From positions 1-22,133 of the forward strand of contig JBCCRH010000040.1 of NCBI GenBank assembly GCA_039208045.1: a stretch of DNA of 22,133 nt, written 5' to 3'. Both the position numbers and the translations under genes were made by a program. Below, piece by piece: positions 14,673 through 22,133 of the stretch; position 1 is the first letter of the stretch, and every line of letters begins with the position of its first letter. The stretch comes from JBCCRH01 sp039208045. GTDB lineage: Bacteria; Bacteroidota; Bacteroidia; Chitinophagales; Saprospiraceae. Below the pieces are notes generated by a model that saw only the letters and a list, made by a program, of their open reading frames with translations, had not been told where the DNA came from and did no database searches.

Positions 14673-15995
14673 ATGAGTAAGCCAATTAGAGTGTTCAAAT
14701 TTGGGGGCGCATCCTTGAAGGATGCTGAAGCCGTACGAAATGTAGCGAATATTCTGCAGGACTATAAAGACGAGCAATTGCTAATCGTAGTATCTGCAAT
14801 GGGCAAAACCACTAATGCCTTGGAAAAGGTAGTAGCTGCTCACGCCGCTCAAAATGGAGAAGCTACTGGCCTGTTGGAACAAGTCAAAAGGGCGCACTAT
14901 GAAATCATCCAAGCGCTATTTGGCGATCAGCACGAGGTATATGATGCCGTAAACGACACCTTCGTAGAAATAGAATGGGCTTTAGAAGAAGAACCACACT
15001 ACAACTACGACTATACCTATGACCAGATTGTAGGTGTTGGCGAGTTAGTCTCTTCTAAAATTGTACAGGCCTACCTCAATACGTCCGATTTACCCACCCA
15101 ATGGCTGGATGCGCGCGATATTATTCTAACAGACGATATTTTCCGCGAAGGTTGGGTACAGTGGAAAGAGACCCTAGAACGCTGCCAAAAAACGGCAAAG
15201 CCGATGGTAGAGTCGGGCAATGGCTTTGTAATTACGCAGGGCTTTATTGGCAGTACCACCGAGAATTTCACGATCACACTCGGCCGAGAAGGCTCCGATT
15301 ATACAGCGGCCATTTTTTCTTACTGCTTAGATGCACAAGACATGACCATTTGGAAAGATGTGCCGGGCGTACTAACTGCTGATCCCCGCATCTTCGAAAA
15401 TGTGATTAAAATCGATCGACTTTCGTACCGCGAAGCTATTGAGATGACCTATTACGGAGCTAAAGTCATTCACCCAAAGACCATCAAGCCGCTTCAAAAT
15501 AAAAGTATTCCACTGTATGTAAAATCCTTTATTGATCCAGCAGGTGCAGGCACTTACATCTCCGATGAAGTAGAAGATACTTACCCATCCATCGTCACCG
15601 TCGAGCAAGATCAGGCGCTGCTGCTCATTTCTACCCGCGATTTCTCGTTTGTAGCAGAACATCACATGAGCTATCTGTTCCAGAAAATTGCAGAGATGCG
15701 TATCCAAGTCAATATGATGCAGAATACGGCCATTAGTTTTGCCTTATGTGTCAATGATATTGATGATAAAATCGATCGTTTTGCAGAGTTGATTCAAGGA
15801 GATTTTAAGGTCATTATTGACCGTGGGCTAGAGCTGATTACCGTTAGGCACTACCAGCGTCCATTAATAGAGAGCTTGCAGAGTGGCAAAATTGTACTAC
15901 AAGAAGAGCGCACCAAGAACACCTACATGATGGTCGTAAAAGACGTACCGGTTATGCAGCGCAAGCTAAAGCGTACTGGTGACAAGCCTGAATAA
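14673..15995 (+). CDS. Aspartate kinase
   Basis: A 440-residue cytoplasmic enzyme that phosphorylates aspartate, the first step towards lysine, threonine, methionine and diaminopimelate. It opens with VFKFGGASLKD (K9-S14, the KFGG nucleotide-binding motif). It has VVSAMGKTTNAL, the active-site GREGSDYTAA block and the WKDVPGVLTADPR segment. From about residue 305 on there are ACT-type regulatory domains (ISTRDFSFVAEHHMSYLFQKI and what follows), so feedback inhibition by an end product is likely, but which amino acid is not readable. There is no fused homoserine dehydrogenase. It sits alone after the inverted-repeat element, and its start lies 17 bases past that element's right arm, so the element may form part of its leader or promoter region. 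Confidence 0.92.
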   Translation: MSKPIRVFKFGGASLKDAEAVRNVANILQDYKDEQLLIVVSAMGKTTNALEKVVAAHAAQNGEATGLLEQVKRAHYEIIQALFGDQHEVYDAVNDTFVEIEWALEEEPHYNYDYTYDQIVGVGELVSSKIVQAYLNTSDLPTQWLDARDIILTDDIFREGWVQWKETLERCQKTAKPMVESGNGFVITQGFIGSTTENFTITLGREGSDYTAAIFSYCLDAQDMTIWKDVPGVLTADPRIFENVIKIDRLSYREAIEMTYYGAKVIHPKTIKPLQNKSIPLYVKSFIDPAGAGTYISDEVEDTYPSIVTVEQDQALLLISTRDFSFVAEHHMSYLFQKIAEMRIQVNMMQNTAISFALCVNDIDDKIDRFAELIQGDFKVIIDRGLELITVRHYQRPLIESLQSGKIVLQEERTKNTYMMVVKDVPVMQRKLKRTGDKPE

Positions 15996-16034
15996 TTGAA
16001 AGCCAATTGAACTGGTCAACTACAAGTAGTGTAG

Positions 16035-16042
16035 TATATTTG
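16035..16042 (+). promoter_or_regulatory. Bacteroidota -7 box before the PfkB-family kinase gene
   Basis: TATATTTG is a perfect TAnnTTTG match, 37 bases before the kinase ATG. The nearest upstream TTG (16007-16009) is 25 bases away, longer than usual, so the -33 element is uncertain. A small dyad, ACTAC-AA-GTAGT, lies just upstream of the box. Confidence 0.5.
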
Positions 16043-16079
16043 TTTTATTCTATCAACCATCGCTTAACGTCTCCCTATC

Positions 16080-17075
16080 ATGAAAAAAATTGCGGTCTTA
16101 GGCCCGATTCCATACGATCATATCACGACTGCCAAAGGGCAGGAGATTGAAAAATATGGCTGCGTCACTCATCCCGTTATTGGTCTAGCCAAATTGCTGA
16201 AAGGGCAGGGCGAAGTACTCCCTATTGCCCACATACGGCAAGAGGATTATGAGGCTGTGGAAGAGCTATTTGCGCCCATTGGCAACATTCGCATGGAAGG
16301 TATCCTTACGGAAAAAGACCAAGGCGACGTCATAGAACTCAAGTTTGTAGATCAAAATAATCGCTTGGAAAAGCAAACCGCTTTTATGCCCCCCATAGGG
16401 CCTGAAGACGTAGCGCCGTTCTTAGATTGCGATATTTTTGTGGGTGTCCCCATTACTGATTACGAAGTGCCGCTAGCTACGCTTCGATATATCAAAGAAA
16501 ATACGTCCCACCACCCACTTATCATTTTTGATGCACACGGCCCTACTACGGTAGCTACAACCACGGGCCATCGGCTTCGCCGCTTTTGGGTCGAGCGCGA
16601 CTTGTGGCTTCCTTATATCGATGTCCTCAAAATGAATATCGAAGAAGCAGGCTGTTGCTGGTTCAAGAAAGAATTTGATGCTTCTGAACTCAACGAGACC
16701 TACCAAGAACTCACAGAAGACGAGATGGACGCCTTGGCTAAATATGTACTAGAACGTGGCGTAAAAGCCCTCTACATCACCCTCGACTCCCGTGGCTGTA
16801 TGGTGTACCACCAGACCAATGGTACATTCGAAAAGCAGTTTGTCCCTTCTGTAAAAGTGGACGAAGTCATTGATACTACTGGCTGTGGTGATTCCTTCGC
16901 CGGCGGCCTCGCTTATGGCCTCATCGATGATGCTAGTGCCTATGTACGAGCCGCCCAGTACGCCAATGCGCTCGGTGCCCGCCGTACCCAAGGCACCACC
17001 TTCGATGTATTCTGGGCCCTCGAAGCTACCCAAGACCTCATCCGCCAGAATTATGGTATAGATACTGCCCTTTAA
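16080..17075 (+). CDS. PfkB/ribokinase-family kinase
   Basis: A 331-residue cytoplasmic kinase that moves phosphate from ATP to a sugar or nucleoside hydroxyl. The C-terminal PfkB signature DTTGCGDSFAGGLAYG (residues 265-280) supplies the anion hole and the catalytic base D271. The N-terminus MKKIAVLGPIPYDHI fits the family opening, although the second family motif (two glycines near the start) is only partly kept. KMNIEEAG (about residue 183) and ALYITLDSRGCMVYH are other family landmarks. The substrate (adenosine, ribose, fructose or other) cannot be fixed. It is followed 23 bases later by tilS, possibly as one transcript. A good -7 promoter box lies upstream. Confidence 0.85.
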   Translation: MKKIAVLGPIPYDHITTAKGQEIEKYGCVTHPVIGLAKLLKGQGEVLPIAHIRQEDYEAVEELFAPIGNIRMEGILTEKDQGDVIELKFVDQNNRLEKQTAFMPPIGPEDVAPFLDCDIFVGVPITDYEVPLATLRYIKENTSHHPLIIFDAHGPTTVATTTGHRLRRFWVERDLWLPYIDVLKMNIEEAGCCWFKKEFDASELNETYQELTEDEMDALAKYVLERGVKALYITLDSRGCMVYHQTNGTFEKQFVPSVKVDEVIDTTGCGDSFAGGLAYGLIDDASAYVRAAQYANALGARRTQGTTFDVFWALEATQDLIRQNYGIDTAL

Positions 17076-17098
17076 AATCTAGGGTATACCTTGGCGGG

Positions 17099-18502
17099 AT
17101 GGCCCAGCAAAAAAGTAATTTGAGCGCAACTTCATTGAAACCAACAATGCAGAACCTCCTCCAAAATTTCAAAGACCATATCCACCAACAAGGGCTCTTC
17201 ATCCCCTCTGACCGATTACTCATTGCCGTAAGCGGAGGGCTCGATTCCATGACCCTAGCGCACCTTTGCCTGCAAGCAGGCTACACCTTCGCACTGGCAC
17301 ATTGCAATTTTCAGCTCCGAGGAGCCGAATCAGACGGCGACGCTGCCTTCTTGGAAGCTTGGGCAAAAGAACAAGCCATTCCTTTCTACAGTACTACTTT
17401 CAAAACCCTTGAAGTAGCAGAGGAAGAAAAAAGCTCCATTCAACTAGTAGCCAGGCGATTGCGCTACGATTGGCTCGAACAAATGCGCCACGAACATCAA
17501 TTCCAATGGATACTCACAGCACACCACCTCAATGATTCCATAGAAACCTTTTTATACAATTTTACCAAAGGATGTGGTATCAGAGGACTACATGGTATTC
17601 CTCAGAAAAATGGCCTTATTGTGCGCCCCTTGCTCTTTGCAAGCCGGGAGCAACTTATCGCTTTCGCTAAATTCCAGCACATTCAATGGCGGGAAGATAG
17701 CTCCAATGCTTCCGATAAATACGCTCGCAATCAGATTCGCCACCATGTAGTACCTACCTTACAAGCGCTAAATCCCGCTTTTGAGCAAAGTGCTCAATCT
17801 ACCATACAGCGTATCCAAGAAGCAGAACACTTGTATCATTGGGCGATTCAGAGGCAATTAGAAGATTTGTCTAGTGAAAACGACACTAGCCTGCATATCG
17901 ATTTTGTACCCTTGCTCAATCATCCAGCCAGAAATACCATACTATTTGAAGGCCTACAAACCTATGGCTTTAACGGCGATCAAATTGGGCAGCTACTAAA
18001 CGTGCTCGATCAATATCCCAACCATAAAGCAGGAAAGCAATTTTTGTCGAAGGATTATCAATTAATTGTAGATCGTAAAACACTGGTAATCGACAGCTTG
18101 CAACAGCTGGAAGCCGTACAGTACGAGCTGCCAATTGGGCAGGAACAACTTACACTACCCGATGGCACAGTGTTTATTGAACAAGCAGAAGGGAGGCCAG
18201 GCTTATTTTATCAGAACAATTTTACAGTCTGCCTTGATATGACGGAGGAAGCCTTCCCACTAATATTTAGGCATTGGAGAGCAGGTGATTTTTTCCACCC
18301 GCTTGGCATGAAAGGAAAGACTCAGAAACTTCAAGATTTTTATACCCATCAGAAGCTCAATCGGATCGAGAAGGATCGCATTTGGGTGGTAGAAAATGCC
18401 AAACAAGAGATTATCTGGATCGTAGGCTTACGAATTGATCACCATTTTAGAATAAAGCCCGACACCAAGGGCTACTTCGTTTTGAGTTTCAAAAAAAACT
18501 AA
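17099..18502 (+). CDS. tilS: tRNA(Ile)-lysidine synthase TilS
   Basis: An essential tRNA-modifying enzyme that attaches lysine to C34 of the AUA-reading tRNA-Ile, using ATP. Numbered from 17099 (467 residues), it has the PP-loop SGGLDS at 45-50, then LAHCNFQLRGAESDGD, LTAHHLNDSIETFLYNFTKGCGIRGLHGI and REDSSNASDKYARNQIRHHVVP, all core TilS blocks. The C-terminal part (FRHWRAGDFFHPLGMKGKTQ, then LQDFYTHQKLNR) is the TilS C-terminal domain. The start is uncertain: ATG 17147 would give 451 residues beginning MQNLLQNFKDHI, which resembles the family opening better than the preceding 16 polar residues. It lies in a plus-strand run with the PfkB-type kinase before and the Omp28-like gene 25 bases after. 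Confidence 0.93.
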   Translation: MAQQKSNLSATSLKPTMQNLLQNFKDHIHQQGLFIPSDRLLIAVSGGLDSMTLAHLCLQAGYTFALAHCNFQLRGAESDGDAAFLEAWAKEQAIPFYSTTFKTLEVAEEEKSSIQLVARRLRYDWLEQMRHEHQFQWILTAHHLNDSIETFLYNFTKGCGIRGLHGIPQKNGLIVRPLLFASREQLIAFAKFQHIQWREDSSNASDKYARNQIRHHVVPTLQALNPAFEQSAQSTIQRIQEAEHLYHWAIQRQLEDLSSENDTSLHIDFVPLLNHPARNTILFEGLQTYGFNGDQIGQLLNVLDQYPNHKAGKQFLSKDYQLIVDRKTLVIDSLQQLEAVQYELPIGQEQLTLPDGTVFIEQAEGRPGLFYQNNFTVCLDMTEEAFPLIFRHWRAGDFFHPLGMKGKTQKLQDFYTHQKLNRIEKDRIWVVENAKQEIIWIVGLRIDHHFRIKPDTKGYFVLSFKKN

Positions 18503-18527
18503 GCATACTTGCAAAAAACTTATCAAT

Positions 18528-19601
18528 ATGAATAAAATTATACTCAGCTTTCTTATTACCATTATTAGTGGTCTTAGCCTCAAAGCACAGACCCTTGATA
18601 TTCCTGAAGTACAGTACTCCCTTGTCACTAAACGAACGGCGACTTGGTGTCCAAATTGTGGCAATTATGCTTGGGACATGATGGAAAATATCACCAACAA
18701 TTACAATGACAAGTCGATTAGTATCAAGGCGCATCATTCTTCCTCCAGTAATCTGTATAGCAGTACTGCTAAAGACCTGATCGATAATATCGAAAGTTCT
18801 TTTTATCAGCCTGTATTCTACGTAGGTGAAGCGAATTTTGGGAATGGCTCTAGCACGGTCGAGAATAATATTATCAGTGCTATTGAGTCGAATTTTACTT
18901 CCACGCCTACTGCACAGAGCGGCCTTGAAATAACACACGATCCTAGCGATGGGACGATTGCAATAAACGTAGAGACACAATTTTTCACCGCAACAGAAGG
19001 TGATTATCGACTGTCCCTTTTTGTAATCGAAAAAGAAGTAGTAGCTACACAGGCTAATCGGGGAACGAATACTACCCACACTAATGTATTACGTACTAAC
19101 TTGAATGGGAATGGCTTTGAAGGGCCATTGGTTAGCGGATCAGTTAGCATGAACCAAGTCATCAGTTCGAGCTTTTCTACATCAGTCGGAGCTGAAAATA
19201 TACCAGCACTCGATAATATGCTTATTGCAGCAGTGATCTGGCAATTTGATGGTAGCAATGAGACACAGTATAAATTCATCAACGTCAACTTTACGGATGT
19301 TGTAAGTACCGTTTCTTCTACTAACCAGCTCAGTCAAACGGACGCTACTATTAAGCTATTTCCAACCGTCACCACCACTACTAGCACCTTACAAATCGAA
19401 GCAACTACCAACTTAGAAAATGCTCAGATTGTAACGATTGCTCCTGATGGCATAGTAGTCAACCAACTTTTTTCAGGATCTCTTAATGCGGGCATACATA
19501 GCTTTCAAGTAAATGCTGCTGACCTTAGTGCAAAAGGCACCTACCTAGTGGGTATTCGCACCAACAAAGGGCAAAAGACAATTCCGCTTATTATCAAGTA
19601 A
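18528..19601 (+). CDS. Omp28-related exported thioredoxin-fold protein with a type IX secretion sorting domain
   Basis: A 357-residue exported protein. Residues 1-20 are a signal peptide (MNKIILSFLITIISGLSLKA). Next comes a thioredoxin-like start with a CxxC motif (TATWCPNCG, C41 and C44), followed by VFYVGEANFGNG and a beta-rich middle, as in Omp28-related Bacteroidota proteins. The last ~80 residues (from LFPTVTTTT, through IVTIAPDGIVVNQ and LSAKGTYLVGIRTNKGQ, to the end) look like a type-A C-terminal sorting domain for the type IX secretion system. Its usual YPNP opening has become FPTV. The protein should thus be carried to the cell surface or medium. A disulfide or redox role is possible but unproven. 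It may be co-transcribed with tilS, and a strong hairpin follows. Confidence 0.82.
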   Translation: MNKIILSFLITIISGLSLKAQTLDIPEVQYSLVTKRTATWCPNCGNYAWDMMENITNNYNDKSISIKAHHSSSSNLYSSTAKDLIDNIESSFYQPVFYVGEANFGNGSSTVENNIISAIESNFTSTPTAQSGLEITHDPSDGTIAINVETQFFTATEGDYRLSLFVIEKEVVATQANRGTNTTHTNVLRTNLNGNGFEGPLVSGSVSMNQVISSSFSTSVGAENIPALDNMLIAAVIWQFDGSNETQYKFINVNFTDVVSTVSSTNQLSQTDATIKLFPTVTTTTSTLQIEATTNLENAQIVTIAPDGIVVNQLFSGSLNAGIHSFQVNAADLSAKGTYLVGIRTNKGQKTIPLIIK

Positions 19602-19618
19602 TTATGCGCTATAATCAA

Positions 19619-19651
19619 AGTCAAGCTCCAGCCATAGGCTGAAGCTTGACT
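19619..19651 (+). terminator. Hairpin terminator after the Omp28-like gene
   Basis: A 15-bp stem with one mismatch (19619-19633 pairing with 19637-19651) around an ATA loop, 17 bases past the stop codon. The following stretch (ACTCCTTCCT) is only moderately T-rich. It lies 10 bases before the next ATG, so it separates the two genes' transcripts or attenuates read-through. Confidence 0.65.
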
Positions 19652-19661
19652 ACTCCTTCCT

Positions 19662-20114
19662 ATGATCGACCTCCAACTTACCCGCTTCCAATCCGATCTC
19701 ACCACCAAAAAAGCAGATGACAAGCGCTGGATTTATGATCCCTTTCGGAAAAAATGGCTCGTCCTCTTACCCGAAGAACTCGTTCGACAGCTCTTCCTCC
19801 AATATCTAATTCAAGAGAAGAAGTACAATAAAAACTTCATTGGCATTGAGCAACAACTGACAGTCAATACCCTCCAAAAGCGCTGTGACATTTTAGTTTA
19901 CGATCCAGAGATAAACCCCTGGCTAATAGTAGAATGCAAAGCACCAAGGGTAAAGATTGACGACAAAGTCTTGCACCAGATCATCACCTACAACATGGAG
20001 CTGCAAGTTCAATACCTAGTGCTCACCAATGGCATCCAAACCTTTTGCGGAAGCATCGACTACAAGGCAGGCACCTACAACTTTTTGCCAGCACTCCCCT
20101 CTTTTCCTATTTAG
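19662..20114 (+). CDS. Solitary HSDR_N_2-type protein (type I restriction HsdR N-terminal-like)
   Basis: A 150-residue protein matching the short HsdR N-terminal-like domain found on its own in many Bacteroidota. Landmarks are YDPFRKKWLVLLPEELVRQ, then RCDILVYD (D76), PWLIVECKAP (E91-C92-K93) and HQIITYN (Q106). The D...ExK arrangement is that of the PD-(D/E)XK nuclease fold, so a DNA-cutting or DNA-binding role is plausible. No helicase or ATPase part and no hsdM or hsdS gene is present, so this is not a working type I restriction system in this window. The family's cellular role is not settled to my knowledge. It has its own space, with a terminator before and a promoter-like region after. 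Confidence 0.8.
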   Translation: MIDLQLTRFQSDLTTKKADDKRWIYDPFRKKWLVLLPEELVRQLFLQYLIQEKKYNKNFIGIEQQLTVNTLQKRCDILVYDPEINPWLIVECKAPRVKIDDKVLHQIITYNMELQVQYLVLTNGIQTFCGSIDYKAGTYNFLPALPSFPI

Positions 20115-20184
20115 GGCAAAAAACATTTGGTGCGTTTACCCTAACCTGTCTAGTCCTACCTCATCATTTTTAACTTTTTAGCAC

Positions 20185-20192
20185 TACCTTTG
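20185..20192 (+). promoter_or_regulatory. Bacteroidota -7 box before the tdh-kbl operon
   Basis: TACCTTTG is a perfect TAnnTTTG match, 67 bases before the threonine dehydrogenase ATG. The -33 region is T-rich (TTTTT at 20167-20171) without a clear TTG. A leader of roughly 60 bases results; I see no riboswitch-like structure in it. Confidence 0.5.
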
Positions 20193-20259
20193 TTAAAACT
20201 TTGCCTAACATAAGTACATCATATCGCAAGCGATATTAAAAAGCCTTAACCACCACCAC

Positions 20260-21237
20260 ATGCGTAAAGAAAAAATCCTGATCACAGGTGCCAATGGCCA
20301 AATTGGCGCTGTGCTCACCGAAACATTGCGCCAAATGCATGGACAATTCCATGTTTTAGCCACCGATATCAGAAAGCCAAAAGCAGATATTGAGCCTTTC
20401 GAACTACTGGATGTACTCGATAAAGAGCAACTCTTTCAGACGATCCAAACCCATAAAATCACGACAATTTATCACCTTGCTGCCATTTTGTCTGCTAAAG
20501 GAGAGCTAAACCCACAGCGAGCGTGGACCATCAATATGTCTGGTTTGTTCAATATTTTGGAGGCAGCCAAGCATTTTCAGCTCAAAGTATTTTTCCCGAG
20601 CTCTATCGCTGTTTTCGGGGCACACGTCTCCAAGGACCAAACCCCACAATTTTCACCACTCATCCCCACTACCGTGTATGGCATTAGCAAAGTAGCAGGG
20701 GAACATTGGTGCCAATATTATCACTTGAAGCATCAAGTAGATGTACGCTCTGTACGCTATCCAGGCATCATTGGCTACCAGTCGATGCCCGGTGGCGGTA
20801 CTACCGATTATGCTGTTGAGATTTACCACAAGGCCGTTAACAAAGAACCCTTTCAATGTTTCCTACAAGCGGACACGCGCCTCCCTATGATGTATATGGA
20901 TGATGCCATTCGGGCTACCGTAGAAATTATGCATGCCCCCGCCAAACAGCTTTTGGTGAGAACCAGTTATAATATCTCAGGAACCGATTTTACCCCTGCT
21001 GAGCAGGTGGCTTCCATACGCCAGTTCATCCCAAATTTTGAAGTTACCTACAAGCCCGACTTTAGGCAGCACATTGCAGATAGCTGGCCCTCCAGTACAG
21101 ACGATACCAATGCCCGCACTGACTGGAATTGGCGACCCGAATATAGCTTACAACGCATCACCCAAGAAATGATTGAGCGTTTAAGCACCAATCGTACACA
21201 GAGGCATCTGAGCAAGATAAGCCCAGTACACCAATAA
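20260..21237 (+). CDS. tdh: L-threonine 3-dehydrogenase, short-chain-dehydrogenase type
   Basis: A 325-residue cytoplasmic NAD-dependent enzyme of the extended SDR (epimerase-like) family. The Rossmann motif is GANGQIG (G10, G13, G16), and the active site has S114/S115 with Y140 and K144 (VYGISK). The segment RYPGIIGYQSMPGGGTTDYAVEIYHKA and the later PMMYMDDAI are typical of the SDR-type threonine dehydrogenases known from Bacteroidota, which are unrelated to the zinc-dependent Tdh of E. coli. It oxidises threonine to 2-amino-3-ketobutyrate. The next gene, 23 bases on, is 2-amino-3-ketobutyrate CoA ligase, which uses that product, so the assignment rests on both sequence and context. A sugar epimerase is the alternative from sequence alone. 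The extreme C-terminus (after ~310) is polar and probably not conserved. Confidence 0.88.
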   Translation: MRKEKILITGANGQIGAVLTETLRQMHGQFHVLATDIRKPKADIEPFELLDVLDKEQLFQTIQTHKITTIYHLAAILSAKGELNPQRAWTINMSGLFNILEAAKHFQLKVFFPSSIAVFGAHVSKDQTPQFSPLIPTTVYGISKVAGEHWCQYYHLKHQVDVRSVRYPGIIGYQSMPGGGTTDYAVEIYHKAVNKEPFQCFLQADTRLPMMYMDDAIRATVEIMHAPAKQLLVRTSYNISGTDFTPAEQVASIRQFIPNFEVTYKPDFRQHIADSWPSSTDDTNARTDWNWRPEYSLQRITQEMIERLSTNRTQRHLSKISPVHQ

Positions 21238-21260
21238 CACACACATAAAATAAATCAAAC

Positions 21261-22133
21261 ATGTATAAAACAGTAGAACCAACGCTCCAGCACGAGCTAG
21301 ATGATATTAAAGAAGCAGGGTTGTACAAGGAAGAACGCGTGATCGTTACCCCACAATCCGCTGCCATCAAAACTTCTACCGGTAAAGAAGTACTAAATTT
21401 TTGTGCTAATAATTACTTAGGACTTTCTTCCCATCCAGCAGTTATTGAAGCAGCCAAGGATGCTATTGATACGCACGGTTTTGGGATGTCGTCTGTACGC
21501 TTCATTTGCGGCACCCAGGATATTCACAAGGAACTAGAGCAAAAAACCGCCGAATTTTTAGGCATGGAAGATACAATCCTCTATGCCGCTGCCTTCGACG
21601 CCAATGGTGGGCTTTTTGAACCGCTACTCAATAAAGAAGATGCCATCATCTCCGATGCGCTCAACCACGCCTCCATCATCGATGGTATACGACTTTGCAA
21701 AGCAGCCCGCTACCGCTATGCCACTAACGATATGGCCGACTTGGAAGCCAAACTAATTGAAGCCCAAGGCGCCAGACGGCGGATGATTGCCACAGATGGC
21801 GTGTTCTCTATGGATGGCACCATCGCTCAAATTGATAAGATATGTGACCTAGCAGAAAAGTACGACGCAATGGTGATGGTAGACGATTGCCACTCCACTG
21901 GTTTTGTTGGAAAAACAGGTCGCGGCACCCACGAGTATCGCAATGCGATGGGCCGTGTCGACATCATTACAGGTACTTACGGAAAGGCCCTAGGCGGCGC
22001 TTCCGGTGGCTTCACCGCCGCTAGAAAAGAAATTGTTGATATGTTGCGACAGCGCTCTAGACCCTACTTGTTCTCTAATACCTTAGCTCCAGCAATTGTC
22101 GGTGCCTCCATCAAAGTGCTCGACCTCATTAGC
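21261..22133 (+). CDS. kbl: Glycine C-acetyltransferase (2-amino-3-ketobutyrate CoA ligase), partial (3' end off the right edge)
   Basis: 291 codons of an open frame that runs off the edge; the family is about 395-400 residues. It is a PLP-dependent alpha-oxoamine synthase: VLNFCANNYLGLSSHP, GFGMSSVRFICGTQDIHKELE, DGVFSMDGTIAQ, VDDCHSTGFVGKTGRGT, and the PLP-lysine motif GTYGKALGGASGG with K242 as the Schiff-base lysine. It splits 2-amino-3-ketobutyrate with CoA to glycine and acetyl-CoA, completing threonine catabolism begun by the preceding tdh. Related synthases (8-amino-7-oxononanoate synthase, serine palmitoyltransferase) share the fold, but the N-terminal sequence and the tdh neighbour favour Kbl. 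Confidence 0.93.
   Translation, partial: MYKTVEPTLQHELDDIKEAGLYKEERVIVTPQSAAIKTSTGKEVLNFCANNYLGLSSHPAVIEAAKDAIDTHGFGMSSVRFICGTQDIHKELEQKTAEFLGMEDTILYAAAFDANGGLFEPLLNKEDAIISDALNHASIIDGIRLCKAARYRYATNDMADLEAKLIEAQGARRRMIATDGVFSMDGTIAQIDKICDLAEKYDAMVMVDDCHSTGFVGKTGRGTHEYRNAMGRVDIITGTYGKALGGASGGFTAARKEIVDMLRQRSRPYLFSNTLAPAIVGASIKVLDLIS

Noticed and set aside
16019..16030. ACTAC-AA-GTAGT dyad as a second BlaI-type operator
   Set aside because: It is short, unlike the palindrome at 4608-4626, and lies before a kinase gene with no link to the BlaI/M56 locus.
18489..19079. A 196-codon open frame on the minus strand
   Set aside because: It is antisense to the Omp28-like gene, which has a signal peptide and domain support; the shadow frame does not.
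19662..20114. Type I restriction-modification system
   Set aside because: Only a short HsdR N-terminal-like domain is present, with no motor domain and no methylase or specificity gene around it.

Overview
The window looks like chromosomal DNA of a Bacteroidota bacterium. Several genes carry signs of that phylum: Bacteroidota-type -7 promoter boxes (TAnnTTTG) sit before several genes, Shine-Dalgarno sequences are mostly absent, one secreted protein ends in what looks like a type IX secretion sorting domain, and the gene families (OmpA with PD40 repeats, BlaI plus M56 pairs, short-chain-dehydrogenase-type threonine dehydrogenase, stand-alone HSDR_N_2 proteins) are typical of it. The mix suggests a Saprospirales-like or related environmental lineage, but this is inference and no rRNA gene is present to fix it. 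Coding density is high. I see no tRNA, rRNA, CRISPR, phage or transposase gene.

Left part (1-8170). The 5' portion of mqnD (futalosine menaquinone pathway) runs off the left edge and is divergent from an RluA-family pseudouridine synthase. Next comes a minus-strand pair: an exported OmpA-family protein with PD40 repeats, followed by a small exported protein of unknown role. Divergent from that pair is a BlaI-type repressor plus a very large BlaR1/M56-type membrane protease. A 19-nt perfect palindrome in the shared intergenic region overlaps the -33 box of the repressor gene, so this looks like a self-regulated envelope-sensing switch. No beta-lactamase and no penicillin-binding sensor domain are present.

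Middle part (8171-14672). An exported TPR/DUF6624 protein converges on an exported amidase-signature enzyme with a shared terminator between them. Upstream of the amidase, on the same strand, is an oadG-oadA-oadB operon for a biotin-dependent, sodium-pumping decarboxylase. Two conspicuous non-coding structures lie here: a 64-nt near-perfect palindrome just after oadB, and a ~183-bp nested inverted-repeat element (MITE-like or structured RNA) between oadG and the aspartokinase gene.

Right part (14673-22133), all on the plus strand: aspartate kinase, a PfkB-family sugar/nucleoside kinase, tilS, an Omp28-like thioredoxin-fold secreted protein with a C-terminal sorting domain, a solitary HSDR_N_2 (PD-(D/E)XK-like) protein, and then the threonine-degradation pair tdh-kbl. 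The kbl gene is cut by the right edge.

The genes are mostly housekeeping. The best candidates for something less well described are the BlaI/M56/OmpA-PD40 locus and the palindromic repeat elements.
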